A stretch of DNA of 64,000 bases from Paramecium pentaurelia (lineage: Eukaryota; Ciliophora; Oligohymenophorea; Peniculida; Parameciidae): assembly GCA_905183005.1 (NCBI GenBank), contig CAJJDO010000061.1:71338-135337 (forward strand), written 5' to 3'. Below, piece by piece: positions 47,931 to 60,461 of the stretch (positions within the stretch are counted from its first letter, which is position 1; each line of letters opens with the position of its first letter). Under the pieces are notes generated by a model. The model made no database searches. It was given only the letters and a program-made list of their open reading frames with translations, and was not told where the DNA came from. The position numbers and the translations under genes are program-made.

Positions 47931-50719
47931 ATGATTTTATTACTAACCCTAATATCAATTGGGTGTGGTAATTTTTTAGGCAAGGTTAATAATGTTGAAA
48001 CAGACTATCTAAGAGTATTTTTATTTCCTCATTCACATGATGATGTTGGATGGGTTAGAACAATGATGGAATACTATAAAGATTAGCATGGAGTCAAATA
48101 AATTATTAGTTCATATATGGAATAACTAATAAAGGATAAAAGTAAGCATTTTTCTTAAGTTGAGATTGCATTCTTCTCTATGTAATTTGATTTCATTTAT
48201 ATGTAATAGTTGGTGGAATGAACAAAGTGACACAATGAAAGAATAGGTCAAACAATTAGTAAAGAATGAACAGTTAGAGTTTTTGAGTGGAGGTTGGTGT
48301 ATGAATGATGAGGCCACATCTTATTATGAAGATATAATAGATTAAATGACACTTGGACATAAATTCTTACTACAACACTTTAATTATATTCCATCAGTTG
48401 GATGGTAAGTAGATCCATTTGGACATTCTAATACTTAAGCTCTATTCTCAAATATGATGGGATTCAATGCTTGGTTTTTTGGGCGAATTGATTAAGAAGA
48501 TCGTTCAATTAGAGAAAGAAAAAAAGAATTAGAATTTGTGATACATCCTGATACAGATTAAGGACATTCCATATTGACACATGTTAATTATTATGGATAT
48601 TATTCATCACCTAGAGGTTTTGATTTTGATGTTACTAATCCCAATAGATAATAAGTTACAGATTCTAATTTACAATCTAAAACAGATGAATTAGCTAGAT
48701 ATTTCAATCAATAATAAAATTCATACAAAGGTAAAATATTAGCTCATACACTTGGTATGGATTTCTAATGGTCAGATGCTGCTTCCTATTTTGGTTAAAT
48801 GGATAGAGTAATCAATAAAGTCAATAATAATACAGAAAAATATAAAATGATTATTCAATATGGAACTCCAAAATAATATATCTAAGCATTGTATGAATAA
48901 AACATTACATATCCATCTTAATAAGAAGACTTCTTTCCATATGCTGATTACCCTAATCAATATTGGTCTGGATATTTTACTAGTCGTTCAGCATTTAAAG
49001 GTTATGTGAGAAGAATAGGTAGATATTTCCAATAAGTTAAATTATTTTATTCCTTTATGAAAATCAACAATTAATGCAAGTCTCTTTGTGATGAAACGAA
49101 TCTCAAAAATTTAGCTGAAGCATTAGGTACAGCTTAACATCATGATGCAATCACTGGAACTGCTAAATAATATGTTAATAATGATTATATCAAAATGATA
49201 AAAACTGCTTATCAGGAGATGAACAAACAAGTAAGTACTCTACTTAATAGTCTTTCAAATACATAATCTATTACTCATTCTACCTGTAATTTCAATGGAT
49301 CTAATGTCTGTCACTCATTATTTGATCCTTTAATCAAAAACTAAACTGTCATTCTAACTGTCATTGATGCTAAAGTTAATAATGATGGAATCAAAGAATA
49401 CCTTAAGATTTTTGTACCTGATAATTTATTCATCAAAGCTCTTGATGAAAAAGACAATCTTTTAAATGGAGAAATCCTATGTACTAATGAATAATGTATT
49501 CTCTATTTACCAAGAATTGTTGATAATTCAAAACTCATTCATTTTTATAAACTTCAAACTGTTGCTTCTTAAGATGATACCGATATTATCAAAATTCAAC
49601 CTGAAACTATTACTGTTGATAAAGATACAAAACTATTTGGCAAATTTAAACTCAATTATAATTACTATGTTTCATCTTCAGGTGCTTATATCTTTAGACC
49701 AGATGGATAACCACATCCATATGGAAATTATATAAAAGCTTATAATTTTACTGGAAGTTTAGTTAAATAAATTTATATCGAAAAAAGTGGTATAAAAGCA
49801 TGGGTTACAACCTATGATGAAGATGAAAATATCTTCTATTTAGATACATTTGTGGATTCCATTAATATGTCAGATTATAGAGGAAAAGAAGTTATCTTAC
49901 AAGTCATTACAGATATTAATAATAATAAAGTATTTTATACTGATAGTAATGGATTATCATTATAAAGACGACAAGTCAATCACAGAGATTCATGGCAAAT
50001 GACAGTTCTTGAACCAGTCTCAGGCAATTATTTCCCTGTTAATGGTGCAATTATGATTAAGAATGAAAATGGAAATTAAGCATGTGCTGTTCTCAATGAT
50101 AGAGCTTAAGGAGGTACAAGTCTTAATAATGGTGTTATTGAATTAATGTTATAAAGACGTTTAAATAATGATGATAACAAAGGAGTCTATGAAAGACTTG
50201 ATGAATAAGAAGAAGTTGATAAAAAAAAAGTTGGAATGCGATAAATGATGTCCCATACAATTGTATTCTACAACCCTAAATCTGATTCTAATATTCTAAG
50301 ACAATTATAGTATTAACAAGATTTGAAACCTTTAATTTATTTCTCAACTTAAGATTAAGTTGAATATAAATCATTGGAAAATAAATTCGAAAAATTCATT
50401 GAAAAATAATCTGATTATAATTTATGCAAATTTTATATCGAACCATGGTTAACAGAGAATTAATATTTAGTTAGAGTGCATAATTTAAGAGAAGAAGGAA
50501 TCTAAAAACTTAAATTTCCAGCCGGCTTAAAATTTACAGAAACTACTTTAACAGGCAACTAAGAATTAAAGAATTGGGAATAAAACAGATTTAGTAATAT
50601 AAATATTTTTTATATTTTTAGTATGGACTGACACATATACAAATCAATCATCTAAACAAACTTATTAAGAGGATCAAGTTGGACCTATGAAAATTAGAAC
50701 ATGGATTGTTACAATTTGA
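47931..50719 (+). CDS. lysosomal-type alpha-mannosidase, GH38 (910 aa)
   Basis: Exo-alpha-mannosidase that trims alpha-linked mannose in N-glycan breakdown. Introns at 48182-48209 and 50594-50621 (28 nt each) leave 911 codons. A short signal peptide (MILLLTLISIGCG) leads to the GH38 zinc-site motif H34-S-H-D-D-V-G-W41. The nucleophile region VDPFGHSNTQALFSNM has Asp near residue 152, followed by NAWFFGRID as in the family. A QHHDAITGT motif (AQHHDAITGTAKQ) is the hallmark second zinc/active-site segment. C-terminal beta-sandwich regions such as FPVNGAIMIKNE and RAQGGTSLNNGVIELMLQRR match. Length is normal for acid alpha-mannosidase. It should act in lysosomes or food vacuoles. Confidence 0.97.
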
Positions 50720-51461
50720 AATTATGAATATGTATTTTTAAATTTAAATAAACAATTAACTGAATGATTTTAATGATTTAAACAAAAAAAAAATATGATA
50801 TCTTAAATTATAATGTATTTAATACGTATACAATGCCACAATTTTAGTAAATATATAATCTTTGCACTTATACTAAGATTGAATGTAAAATGAAACTTAT
50901 TGGCTATAATTATAAAAAAATAAAGAATCATTCTAATCATCTTTCCTATTTTTTATCTCCTTAAATACCATAATAAATTTAATTTTATAAGATATTATTT
51001 AATGAATACCAAATCAATGACCAACAATTTTTTGATTTTATTTTTGTTTATAATAAAAATAACCAATAAACTGATAAAGTATTTGTTTTTGGAAAAAACA
51101 AATATAAACTATTAAATATAACTTAATTTGTTAAATATTATTTCAACTATCTATCTGTATTAAATTTTAAATTATTAAATTCCTTATGTTTTTTTGGATT
51201 TGCTACTAAATAAACACAAGTTTATATTAAAGATTATAATATAATTAATAAATGTAAATGCATCTCCTATTCTTTTATAATTGTAATATGCATTACATTA
51301 AAATAACAAATGATTTTTTCATTAATTAATAAATTTAGGGTATTTTTAACATGAATCTCATACATAATTGAGAATGTAATAAATTAAAAAATGGTTGTCA
51401 ATTTAAAAATTAATAAAAATTTTCATTTCAAATACAAAGTTATTTAATATTTTATAAATAA
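50720..51461. other. intergenic AT-rich spacer
   Basis: 742 bp between two plus-strand genes, one of the longer gaps. Frames open on both strands are hydrophobic Ile/Leu/Phe/Asn translations of A/T runs and not credible. No repeat, tRNA or hairpin stands out. Confidence 0.55.
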
Positions 51462-52871
51462 ATGAGCAATTTAAATTAAAACCATTGCGTTCATCACAAT
51501 AGAGAATTAACATATTTCTGTGAATCATGCGAAGAACCAATCTGCAAGCTTTGTACTACTTTAGGACCACATAATTACACTGTAAGAGAATAAGGAATGA
51601 ATTTAGTTACATCGAATTAATTCATTATAAGAAGCGTTTAAGATGAGAGTTGAACATATAAAATAAGAAATATTGCATAATATTTTACCAAAGAGAGATG
51701 AAATATTTGCTTAGATAAATAGAATTGAATACAGAATTTAAGAGATTAAATATGTTAAAAATATTATTGAGCGAGATTGCAGAGCTGAAATGAATGGAAT
51801 AGAAGATCGTTTAAATTAAGCTGAATCAATGAAATAAACAATTCTTTAACATTAAATATCAGTGATATAATAGTAAGTATTATTGAATATCTGATTTTAG
51901 GGATTTAGATGAGATGAATGATTTGGCAATTTAATTTTTTAATTTGACAAAAAAGAATGATTACCTTGAATTTTTATTTGATAGTTAGAGTCTATTGGAT
52001 AGAATTGAATTTTTGATTGCAAAACCATATAATAAAGGATTAGATGAGATTCCAGATGATTTACCTAGAGAATTAACTGATTTAAGATTACTATTCGGTA
52101 AGATGGAGGGATAATAATAATTGCTTGAGATTCTAAATGAGATTATATGGAGAATGATAAATGAGAGAAAACATGAAGAGGAATTATCATAATAAATATT
52201 AAATAGACATTCAGAAAATGAAATTAAAGAATGGTAAAAGTTGGTGGAATTCTTTACTGAATAATTGAAAGAATCAGAAATGATATGTTATTTTTGCAAT
52301 GAACCATTAGATATAAAAACAATAAATAAAAAATGTAAGAAAAATAAGGATGATATTCCTGATAATTGTAAAAAAGTGAGTTTTATTTTAGTTATTGGAT
52401 ATACAGTTGAAAAACCAACAGATTAATAGATAGGAACCAAGAGACATTTTTATGGACATGCTGTTATATAAGCTAAAATGCCTAAATTATAGGAAGAAAA
52501 AAAGAAATTACCTAGTGCAGTGATTATTGAAGGAATTATGTCTAAGATAAAAGTAAGAATGCAAGATAAATAAGTTAAATTATTAGAAATCTTTTAAGAA
52601 CATGATAATGATAAGAATGGTACTATATATAATAATAATTTTAGGTTATGTAAATGAAATAATATTCAATTATATTATGCAAGAACATTTGTAATTGATT
52701 GATGAAGAGATTGAAAATATTGTAATGTTTATGGATTGTAAAAGTGATATTAATTACAATATATTTTTTAATATGTTGAAAAGTTCAAATTTGATTTAAA
52801 AAATGGAAAGTGATTTAATATAAAAATATAGGCCTCCAAAGAGTAAAAAAAGAACACCATCCTAAAATTGA
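51462..52871 (+). CDS. B-box zinc-finger / EF-hand coiled-coil protein (443 aa)
   Basis: Introns at 51582-51606, 51873-51900 and 52620-52644 (25, 28, 25 nt); 444 codons from ATG 51462 to TGA 52869-52871. The N-terminus HCVHHNRELTYFCESCEEPI followed by CKLC has the Cys/His spacing of a B-box zinc finger. A long coiled coil follows (~45-140), as in TRIM-like proteins, but no RING is present. A Cys-rich patch (MICYFCNEPLDIKT) lies mid-protein. Near the end is an EF-hand-like loop in FQEHDNDKNGYVNE (Asp/Asn at 1, 3 and 5, Gly at 6, Glu at 12). It may be a calcium-responsive scaffold. The B-box call is good; overall role unknown. Confidence 0.82.
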
Positions 52872-53209
52872 AAAAATTGATATTTAATGGCTATTAAATT
52901 ATAATAAAATTTAGTTTTATTAATTTTCAATGATTTAAGAATAAAATCAATGAAAATAATATGATCTATAAAATATTGGATTTTTTTATCTTAGATTCCT
53001 TTAAAAATAATGATTTAAATTGTATTTTATTAATGATTGTGACATAATCATAATTGACGACATCAATATCGTTTGAGAACATCATAATTAATGAGTTATA
53101 AATAATTGTATCATATATATATGTGTAAATGGAAATTATTAAACTGATTTAGTGAAAAAAATCTTTGATTTTAGATTCATGGGTCATATTTTATTGTGAT
53201 AAATATTAA
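52872..53209. other. intergenic spacer
   Basis: 338 bp between two plus-strand genes; should include the promoter of the Myb gene. AT-rich with a TA run near 53113-53121. A short frame at 53031-53180 is not convincing. Confidence 0.5.
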
Positions 53210-54494
53210 ATGTAATCTTAATCTATAAAATCTAATGGAAGTGTACTTCTAGATTACTTCAAGAGTCTTGAAGAAGAGAATTGGAATATAGAATTGACCC
53301 AGTATTAGAAACTAGTTGATTTTAAATTAAGTTAGAATGTGATAACTTTTGCAGAAGTGCAAAACTTTTATGCATTTGAGGATCAAAAGTAAGTGTAAAA
53401 CTTAATGTAGGAATTTCCTTTAAATGCATTCACAAACTTAATGGACAGACCAAGAATGGAAAATATTGATTTGGATTGTGATATCGTATTGTACGATACA
53501 TAAAATGAATCTTTTAAAAATGGTATGTGGTATGTCGATATTTAGAATGATTGGGAGATGATTGAGAAGTTAATAAAATTCAAAAGTGGTTTAAATTGTT
53601 AATATAAATGGCTATGTCATGTAATTGGAAGAGAGGATAGATTGTAATGGTGTTAAGAAGAGGAGTAGATGTTAAAAGAGGAAGTTGAAAATAGCAAAAA
53701 TTTGAAATGGCATGAAATACAATTTTAGATATTCATGAAATCTAATGGGAGATATTTTAAGAAAGCCAAACAATGTAGAGAGAGATGGAACAATTATTTG
53801 GATCCCAGAATAAATAGGTATAATGAAAGTGAGGTTTTTTTATAGGAGTTATTGGAAACCAGAAGAGGATTTGTGTTTGATGAAATTAGCTTAATCTGAA
53901 GGTTTGAAATGGTCCAAAATTTCTTATAAGATGAAAAATAGAACTGAAAATTAAGTAAAAAATAGATTTAAGAGTCTAATAAATAAGGAGACAAAAGGAT
54001 TACAAATGTAATTAGATATGGGTTAACTTATTGACAACATCATCTAAAAATTAATCCCCTTATAATTTAATAATACTAGTGATTATGTGCAAGAAGAAAA
54101 ACCATAAAAAGTAATCTGTTTAGATAGGAATATTAATTATATATAATAACAATAATTTTGGATATACTAATATTAGTACTATTTGGCATAATAGCAATAT
54201 TAAATGTGTTATAATTACTATTAGGGAGAGTAATCAATCAAAAGTGAAGATTGTCAATCTGAGAAGATATCTAGATCAAATAGCTTTTGTGGATTATTAG
54301 ATAAGTTATCCTTAGATTCAAAGTCTTTGACTTAAGAATTAAATAAGCAATAAAATGCTTAAGAAATTGAAGTTCCAATCAATAATATTACAAAATCTTA
54401 ATAATAAATTACTATTCCTAATTTTATAACAGAAAATTAAGGAAAAGTCAAATCTAACAAACAAAGATTCAAGTTTTCTTCTGGAGATTAATGA
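53210..54494 (+). CDS. Myb-like DNA-binding protein (418 aa)
   Basis: Putative transcription factor. One intron at 53818-53845 (28 nt); 419 codons from ATG 53210 to TGA 54492-54494. Two Myb/SANT repeats are visible. The first contains LKWHEIQFQIF and KKAKQCRERWNNYLDPRINR with conserved Trp and the RERW-x-NYLDP end. The second, YWKPEEDLCLMKLAQSEGLK followed by WSKISYKMKNRTENQVKNRF, keeps the Trp residues and the recognition helix 'R-T-E-N-Q-V-K-N-R'. This is R2R3-type architecture. The C-terminus is Gln/Tyr/Ser-rich. The gene seems to have lost a 3' part (see the following remnant), so the stop may be premature relative to its ancestor. Confidence 0.9.
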
Positions 54495-54904
54495 TTAATT
54501 ATTAATATTTTTATTTAGAAGTAAATCAAACATGTGGTTTTTCAGATCGCTTAGAGCTCTCCAATTAGGATACCCAGCTTATGTCTGTTGGATGATTAAG
54601 GGAACATAACCCAGTCATGCCCATGAAGAATGAAACATTTAATCATTTGCATCATTATTATAATCACCTATAATTATCACTATTATTCTAAAATAAAGAT
54701 TCTTAGTTAATAAGAATGAAGAGGGGTAATAAATAGTTTAATGATGACTCGAACTAATCAATGAATATAAATAAATGTGATAATTCATTCAATCTCTATA
54801 ATCTGATTGAAAATAGAATGGATAAAAATACCTTAATCATAATATAAATATTCAAAAGAAATATGAATTAAATGATTAATGCAAAAATAAATAAGAAAGT
54901 ATGA
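54495..54904 (+). pseudogene. decayed 3' continuation of the Myb gene
   Basis: After the Myb stop, an intron-like A/T stretch ends in TATTTAG at 54522. Coding-like sequence follows in one frame, reading VNQTCGFSDRLELSNQDTQ, then an in-frame TGA at 54593-54595, then LREHNPVMPMKNETFNHLHH and an Asn/Met-rich tail to TGA 54902. The region that should carry a GT donor reads AT (54491). This fits a splice-donor loss plus a nonsense change that removed the last ~130 residues. The alternative is a separate gene with no ATG. Confidence 0.5.
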
Positions 54905-55283
54905 TATTCAAGACAAATGAAAATAAATGTATATAATATAGTCTCAAACTATATTAAATACATTTATTTTATTCAAAAATCCATTATTCAAATATATGGA
55001 TTAAATAATTCTTGTGGTGATATTAAAGTAAGATCCTTGATATCAATTCAAGACATTTTACAATATAGGAATAAGTGAAGATTCTAATGTAATTAGATAG
55101 ATTTAAAAATAATTGTTAAAGAAATCAATATAAAATTACATATATAAAAAGTGAGTTAACTAATATGAAAATATATGAATATTATCATTAAAAAGTGTAT
55201 TAATAAAATGATTCATTTGAGTGATTAATATAAAATAAATGAATAACACTAATTAATTTAAAAATTAAAATTTTACCGTTCAC
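54905..55283. other. intergenic spacer
   Basis: 379 bp of AT-rich DNA before the phosphatase gene, presumably containing its promoter. An imperfect inverted repeat around ATGTATATAATATAG at 54928-54975 (TAAATGTATATAATATAGTC versus ATATTAAATACATTTA) is visible. Nothing coding. Confidence 0.45.
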
Positions 55284-56794
55284 ATGTATGAAATGAGAAG
55301 ACCATTATCTGAAAAGAATTTGGGAAGGTATATTCCTGAACAAACAAGACCAAGTTCAGCTAACTAAATAAAATAATTAACTCAAATGAAAAGTTCAACC
55401 CATTTGAGCAAATAAAATTTTTCATATAAGGATCAAAAGGAGAATATGGAAATAAGATCAAATTAATAAGACACAACAAACAAGAAGCCAAATACTAAAG
55501 AAATCTTTGAATATAAAAAACTATAAGATAAATTATCATATTTGGAGTAAAAGATAATAAATATCAAAACACATATTGATAATAGTTAGAGATAAACAAA
55601 ATAAGGTTTGGCATCCAGATTTTTTACTACTAAAAATAATGATTAATAATAACAATAATAACAATAATAAGATAACATTAATAAACCAAAAATTAGCAAG
55701 AATGATCTTGATTTGAACTAAATGCAAAATAAATTAAAATCAAGCACTTTAGTTAATGATCCAAGAGTAGTATCAAATGATAATCTAAATAAAAAGCCAT
55801 CCTTATCTACCTTTGTAACTTAATAGAAAACAAGTAGTGAAGCTAATATCTAAAAGATAATCTAAATTCATCCTGAATCAGCTAAAGGAATGGCTTAGAA
55901 AATAACATTTTCAAATAATTAGAGAGAAAGATCAACAAAATCTGAGACTTAATTTCTATATTATATTTCATCTGTTATAAGATGTTATATGACACCTGAA
56001 ATAACAAAACCAATATAATAGGTTAGAGAACATTTAATTTAATCAATATCAGCTGCTTCGTATTCTAAAATGAAGAATTCTTAGTAATATGAAGAGAAGA
56101 GAGTTAATTTACCATCTATTTCATTAAAAAAAACAATAGTGTTTGATTTAGATGAAACATTAATTCATTGTAATGAATCAATAAAAGTGCCAGGTGATGT
56201 AATTTTGCCTATAAGATTTCCAACAGGAGATGTGATAGAGGTATTATATCAATTTAAATTAGGCATCAATTAATATTAGACCATATGCTCAATAGGTTTT
56301 ATAGACATTGAGTAGACATTTTGAATTGATTGTATTTACAGCTTCACATTCTTGTTATGCAAATGTTGTGATTGATTATTTGGATCCAACAAAATAATGG
56401 ATATCACATAGATTCTTCAGAGAGAGTTGTGTATAGACTGAAGAAGGAGCATTTATTAAGGATCTAAGGTATTGAGTGATTGTTTTTGGTTAGAGTCATT
56501 GGAAACAGACTGTTATCGGATCTGGTACTTGTAGATAATGCTGCATATTCATTTTGTATGTAGTAATTAAATGGTATTCCGATCCTGAATTTTTATGATA
56601 ATAAATCTGATTAAGTATGAAATATAAAAGAGTATTAATAGGAATTACTTTATTTACAAAATTATTTAATGGCTATGAAGTATGCAAAGGATGTGAGATA
56701 ATTTAATTAATAATATTTGAAACTAGATAGATTTGGAGAGTTCAAGGATCCAATTTAGTTATTAGAGACTTTGTTCAAAGAGTATATACCATGA
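55284..56794 (+). CDS. NLI-interacting-factor/CTD-type phosphatase (478 aa)
   Basis: HAD-superfamily protein phosphatase of the FCP1/SCP/Dullard type. Introns at 56241-56262, 56469-56493 and 56615-56641 (22, 25, 27 nt); 479 codons from ATG 55284 (a second in-frame ATG at 55293) to TGA 56792-56794. The N-terminal ~270 residues are Lys/Gln/Ser-rich. The catalytic domain (~283-460) starts KTIVFDLDETLIHCNES with the D288-x-D290-x-T motif. It continues with NIRPYAQQVLQTLSRHFELI, VFTASHSCYANVVIDYLDP, LVLVDNAAYSFCMQQLNGIP and NFYDNKSDQELLYL. The family removes phosphate from Ser/Thr of RNA polymerase II CTD, lipins or kinases. The substrate here is unknown. Confidence 0.95.
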
Positions 56795-56828
56795 TTAATA
56801 AAATTATAATTAACAGTTTATTTTGAAT

Positions 56829-57952
56829 ATGCAAAGATAACCACTCTCATAGATTGACTATAATTAAGATAATAGAGGAGTAACACCTAAAAACACACAA
56901 TTCAAAACTACTACTCTAAATAGTGATTTTAAAAGCAATCAAAATTATAATGTTTAATTCAAAGTTAAACCACAGATCTAAGAATAACACAATTCAATTA
57001 TCATGAGTCCAGCACCTTTACGTAGGAATACAATTCAATAATTAATAACTTCTCCATTATAAAAAAATTACAGCTAGAAACACATAGAAATCCATTCACC
57101 TGGATATAGAGGTATTTCATAATAACCACATACTAATCATTTATTAACAGAAGTTCAATTCATTAAAGATTAGAATTAGAAATTACAACAATCAATTTTC
57201 AAATTAGAATCATAAATTTAAAGAGGGAATAGTACTTAATTTATTAGAGAATTAGAAAACAAAATTATTATGTTATAAACTTTAAATGATAAATTGAATT
57301 AAGATAATAGTTCTTTATTAAGAATTACTGATATTCAAGGATTACGTAAAGAAAAGGAGTAATAGTAAACTGAATTATTGTAGATGTAAGAAGAATATGA
57401 TAGATTACTATAATAATTGGAATAATTCAATTGTGATAATCTAAAAGGTTTGGATTCATTAAATGAATATAATAAACTTAAATCTTTAGTATCAGATCTT
57501 GAATCCTAAATAACAGGTTTAATAATTGAAAATGAATAGTTGAATACAATCTATTCTGAATTCTAAAATTTAGATTAAGAAGTATAATAATTGCAATTGG
57601 AACTTCAATCTTAATAAATATAATACTAGAAATCAAAACATGATGAAGTTTAATATAGATACAAATACGATTCAGCTATGCATGAAGATAAGATGCAAAA
57701 ATAAAAGTTAAATTCTCAAAGAAATACTCATTTAGATAAATTTAATGATAAAGTATTTTAATTGTTTTAATTTTTAGATTAAGTTATTAGAAGAGGAAAA
57801 TAAGAAACTAAAGAATTTGATTACAGATATTGATTATGATGAAGAAATAAAAGAACTTGAAGATAGAGTATATATATAAATAATTATATCTTTAGATTTC
57901 AATCATAGGTTAAAATAATAGAAAATTAGAACATTAGTTATTACAATAATGA
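56829..57952 (+). CDS. coiled-coil protein (356 aa)
   Basis: Introns at 57753-57777 and 57868-57895 (25, 28 nt); 357 codons from ATG 56829 to TGA 57950-57952. The first ~110 residues are Ser/Thr/Gln/Asn-rich with short Pro motifs. From ~115 to the end it is a nearly continuous coiled coil of Leu, Glu, Gln, Asn and Lys heptads, such as FIRELENKIIMLQTLNDKL and LDSLNEYNKLKSLVSDLES. Likely a filament or basal-body component, by composition only. It starts 34 bp after the phosphatase stop. Confidence 0.82.
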
Positions 57953-58350
57953 TGATAATTTATAAATAATTATATTAATATCTCGTAAATATTAATCTTT
58001 ATCTATTTTCATAAAATCGATTTCTTATTAACAATACACTTTTTTTAAATCAAATTTAACAATTTATTATTAAGTCAATTTACAAAATTTATTTTTGTAT
58101 TAATTAAATGATTCATCATCAATTCCAATATCATAAATAGATACTACTTAAATTATCTGAATATTATTGTGCTCAAAAACACATATATTAATAATAATCA
58201 TTATATGTATATATATTTTTTATAAGAGATCTTAATGTTTGAATCTTTGTTACAAGAATATTTGAAAGGAATTATAATAAGACCATCTAAAATAGATTTA
58301 TTAGAAGCCATATAAATTGAATATAATTTAATTAAATTATTACGCGCCTT
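57953..58350. promoter_or_regulatory. upstream region of DNA ligase I with GCG-rich element
   Basis: 398 bp between two plus-strand genes. Just before the ligase ATG (58351) is TTACGCGCC at 58340-58348, a striking CpG-containing, E2F/MCB-like string in DNA where CG is very rare. In many eukaryotes such sites drive S-phase genes including DNA ligase I. Its role here is inferred from position only. Confidence 0.4.
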
Positions 58351-60443
58351 ATGCAAAAAAATATTGCCTCATATTTTAAATCAAGTAAGAAAGGGGATGA
58401 TTCAAATGATTAAATTAAGGAATAACAATTTATTGAAGAAAACCTCAAGAAAGAGAAACTAATTGTAGAATAAAAAGTGTGTTCTTCAAAATCAAAATAA
58501 CACAATATAGAAGTGAAAGGTGCTGTTCTATTTATTGATATGGCAGAATTATATGAATAAGTATAGTGTGATGTCAATATATAAGGTTGGAGAAATAAAA
58601 GGGTAGAATTCTAAGGATGCTATCAAAGAATTAGTAGCCAAAATGTTTATCAGAATCATGAAAGAAAATAAAGAAGAATTTGTACCAGCATACTTATTTA
58701 GTATTTTAAAATTGGGACCTGATTATGAATCATGGGAATTAGGAATTGGATAAGGAATCATTGTTAAATCTATCAGTGCTGTTTCTGGGAAGAGTGTATA
58801 TAAATTATAACTATGAAAAGGAAAAATAAGTTAGAGAATTAATGAACACATTGGGAGATTTAGGTTTAGCGATAGAAAAATCAAAATCAACTTAAACATA
58901 ATTAAATAAGTTTTTTGTATCTTAAACTGTAAAAGAGGATGTTAAATTAACAATGATCTAAGTATTTAATACTTTACAATAATTACAAAAATAAGAAGGA
59001 ACAGGAAGTTCATTAGAAAAAGAGAGAATTTTGACTAATCTATTAAGAATGGCTAAACCTATTGAAGCTAAGTATATAGTAAGATTTATAGAGAAGAATT
59101 TAAAGATAGGAGCGGCTGAAAAGACTATGTAAGCTGCTTTAGCTAGAGCATTCTAATTATATCATAAGGGGATAGTTGAGGGTGATTATGAAAGTATTAT
59201 AAATTAAGCATTATGTGAATGTCCAAATTACAAAAAGATTATTGATACTTTATTTAGTATTTAGAGTTTAAAAGAAGTTCCTGAATTATGTCATATAATT
59301 CCAGGAGTTCCATGTAAACCTATGTTAGCTAAACCTATGAAATCTATTTAGATGATATTTTAGAGATTTGAAAATATGAAATTTACATGTGAATATAAAT
59401 ATGATGGATTAAGAGGATAGATTCATTTTGAAAATGGTAAAGTGAGTATCTTTTCTAGAAATCTAGAAAATATGACTCAAACATATCCAGATATTGTTAC
59501 TTATATTCATACTCATTATAAACATTTAGATGGTTTTATAATTGATTCTGAAATTGTTGCTTATGATGTTGCAAATAATAGAATATTGCCATTTCAAACA
59601 TTAACAAGTAGAGCTAAAAAGAATGTTGATTAAAATTAAATTGAAATTCAAGTTTGTTTATACATATTTGATTTGTTATATTTGAATAAATAAAGTTATT
59701 TGAAAGAGACTTTAGAAAAAAGAAGATAGATTTTAAGAGAAACATTTAAAGAGGAGGAAGGAAAATTGAAATTTGCAACTTCTAGAGATTCAGAAAATTT
59801 TGAAGAAATTGAAGAATTTTTATTAAATTCAATTAAAATGGGATGTGAAGGTTTGATGATCAAAACTTTAGAGATTAATTCATAATATGAACCAGCTAAA
59901 AGATCATTTAATTGGTTAAAATTAAAAAAGGATTATTTAGATAATGGATTATCTGATACATTTGATTTAGTACCTATAGGTGCTTGTTATGGAACAGGAA
60001 AAAGAAAAGGATTTTATGGTAGTTATTTATTAGCTTGTTATAATGAAGATATGGATCAATATGAAACTACTTGTAAGATTGGTACAGGATTTAGTGATGA
60101 AAATTTAGAAAAGTTCTTTTAATTCTTTTAAGAATACTTAATTCCACATCCATTATAAGAATATAAATGTGATGGAGTAAATATGGATGTTTGGTTTAGT
60201 CCTGTTGTTGTTTGGGAAATCAAGAGTGCAGATATCCAAATTTCACCTATTTATAGTGCTTGTTCTACTATCTTATAATTAAATAATAAAGGTGTAGGAT
60301 TGAGATTTCCTAGATTGATTAAAGTAAGAGAGGATAAGAAACCTAATGAAGCCACTAGTTCATAATTTTTATATGATGTATATAAATAATAGGCTGTAGT
60401 TGCCAGTAATAATACATTTGAGTAGGATGATGATTTTTATTGA
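58351..60443 (+). CDS. LIG1: ATP-dependent DNA ligase I (680 aa)
   Basis: Seals Okazaki fragments in replication and nicks in repair. Introns at 58561-58585 and 58796-58820 (25 nt each); 681 codons from ATG 58351 to TGA 60441-60443. The N-terminus MQKNIASYFKSSK is a PCNA-interacting (PIP-box) motif, Q-x-x-I-x-x-Y-F. The DNA-binding domain (~60-290) is followed by motif I EYKYDGLRGQIH with adenylated Lys333. Motif III-like GFIIDSEIVAYD, motif IV CEGLMIKTLE and motif V FNWLKLKKDY follow, then an OB domain with GACYGTGKRKGFYGSYLLAC and VWFSPVVVWEIKSADIQISP. Domain order and length match eukaryotic ligase I. The short gap to the following convergent gene is 18 bp. Confidence 0.97.
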
Positions 60444-60461
60444 TTTTAAAGTGTTTGGTAT

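Noticed and set aside
58234..58500. Earlier ATG frame upstream of DNA ligase I
   Set aside because: Different frame, ends in TGA, and the ligase frame with a PIP-box starts cleanly at 58351.
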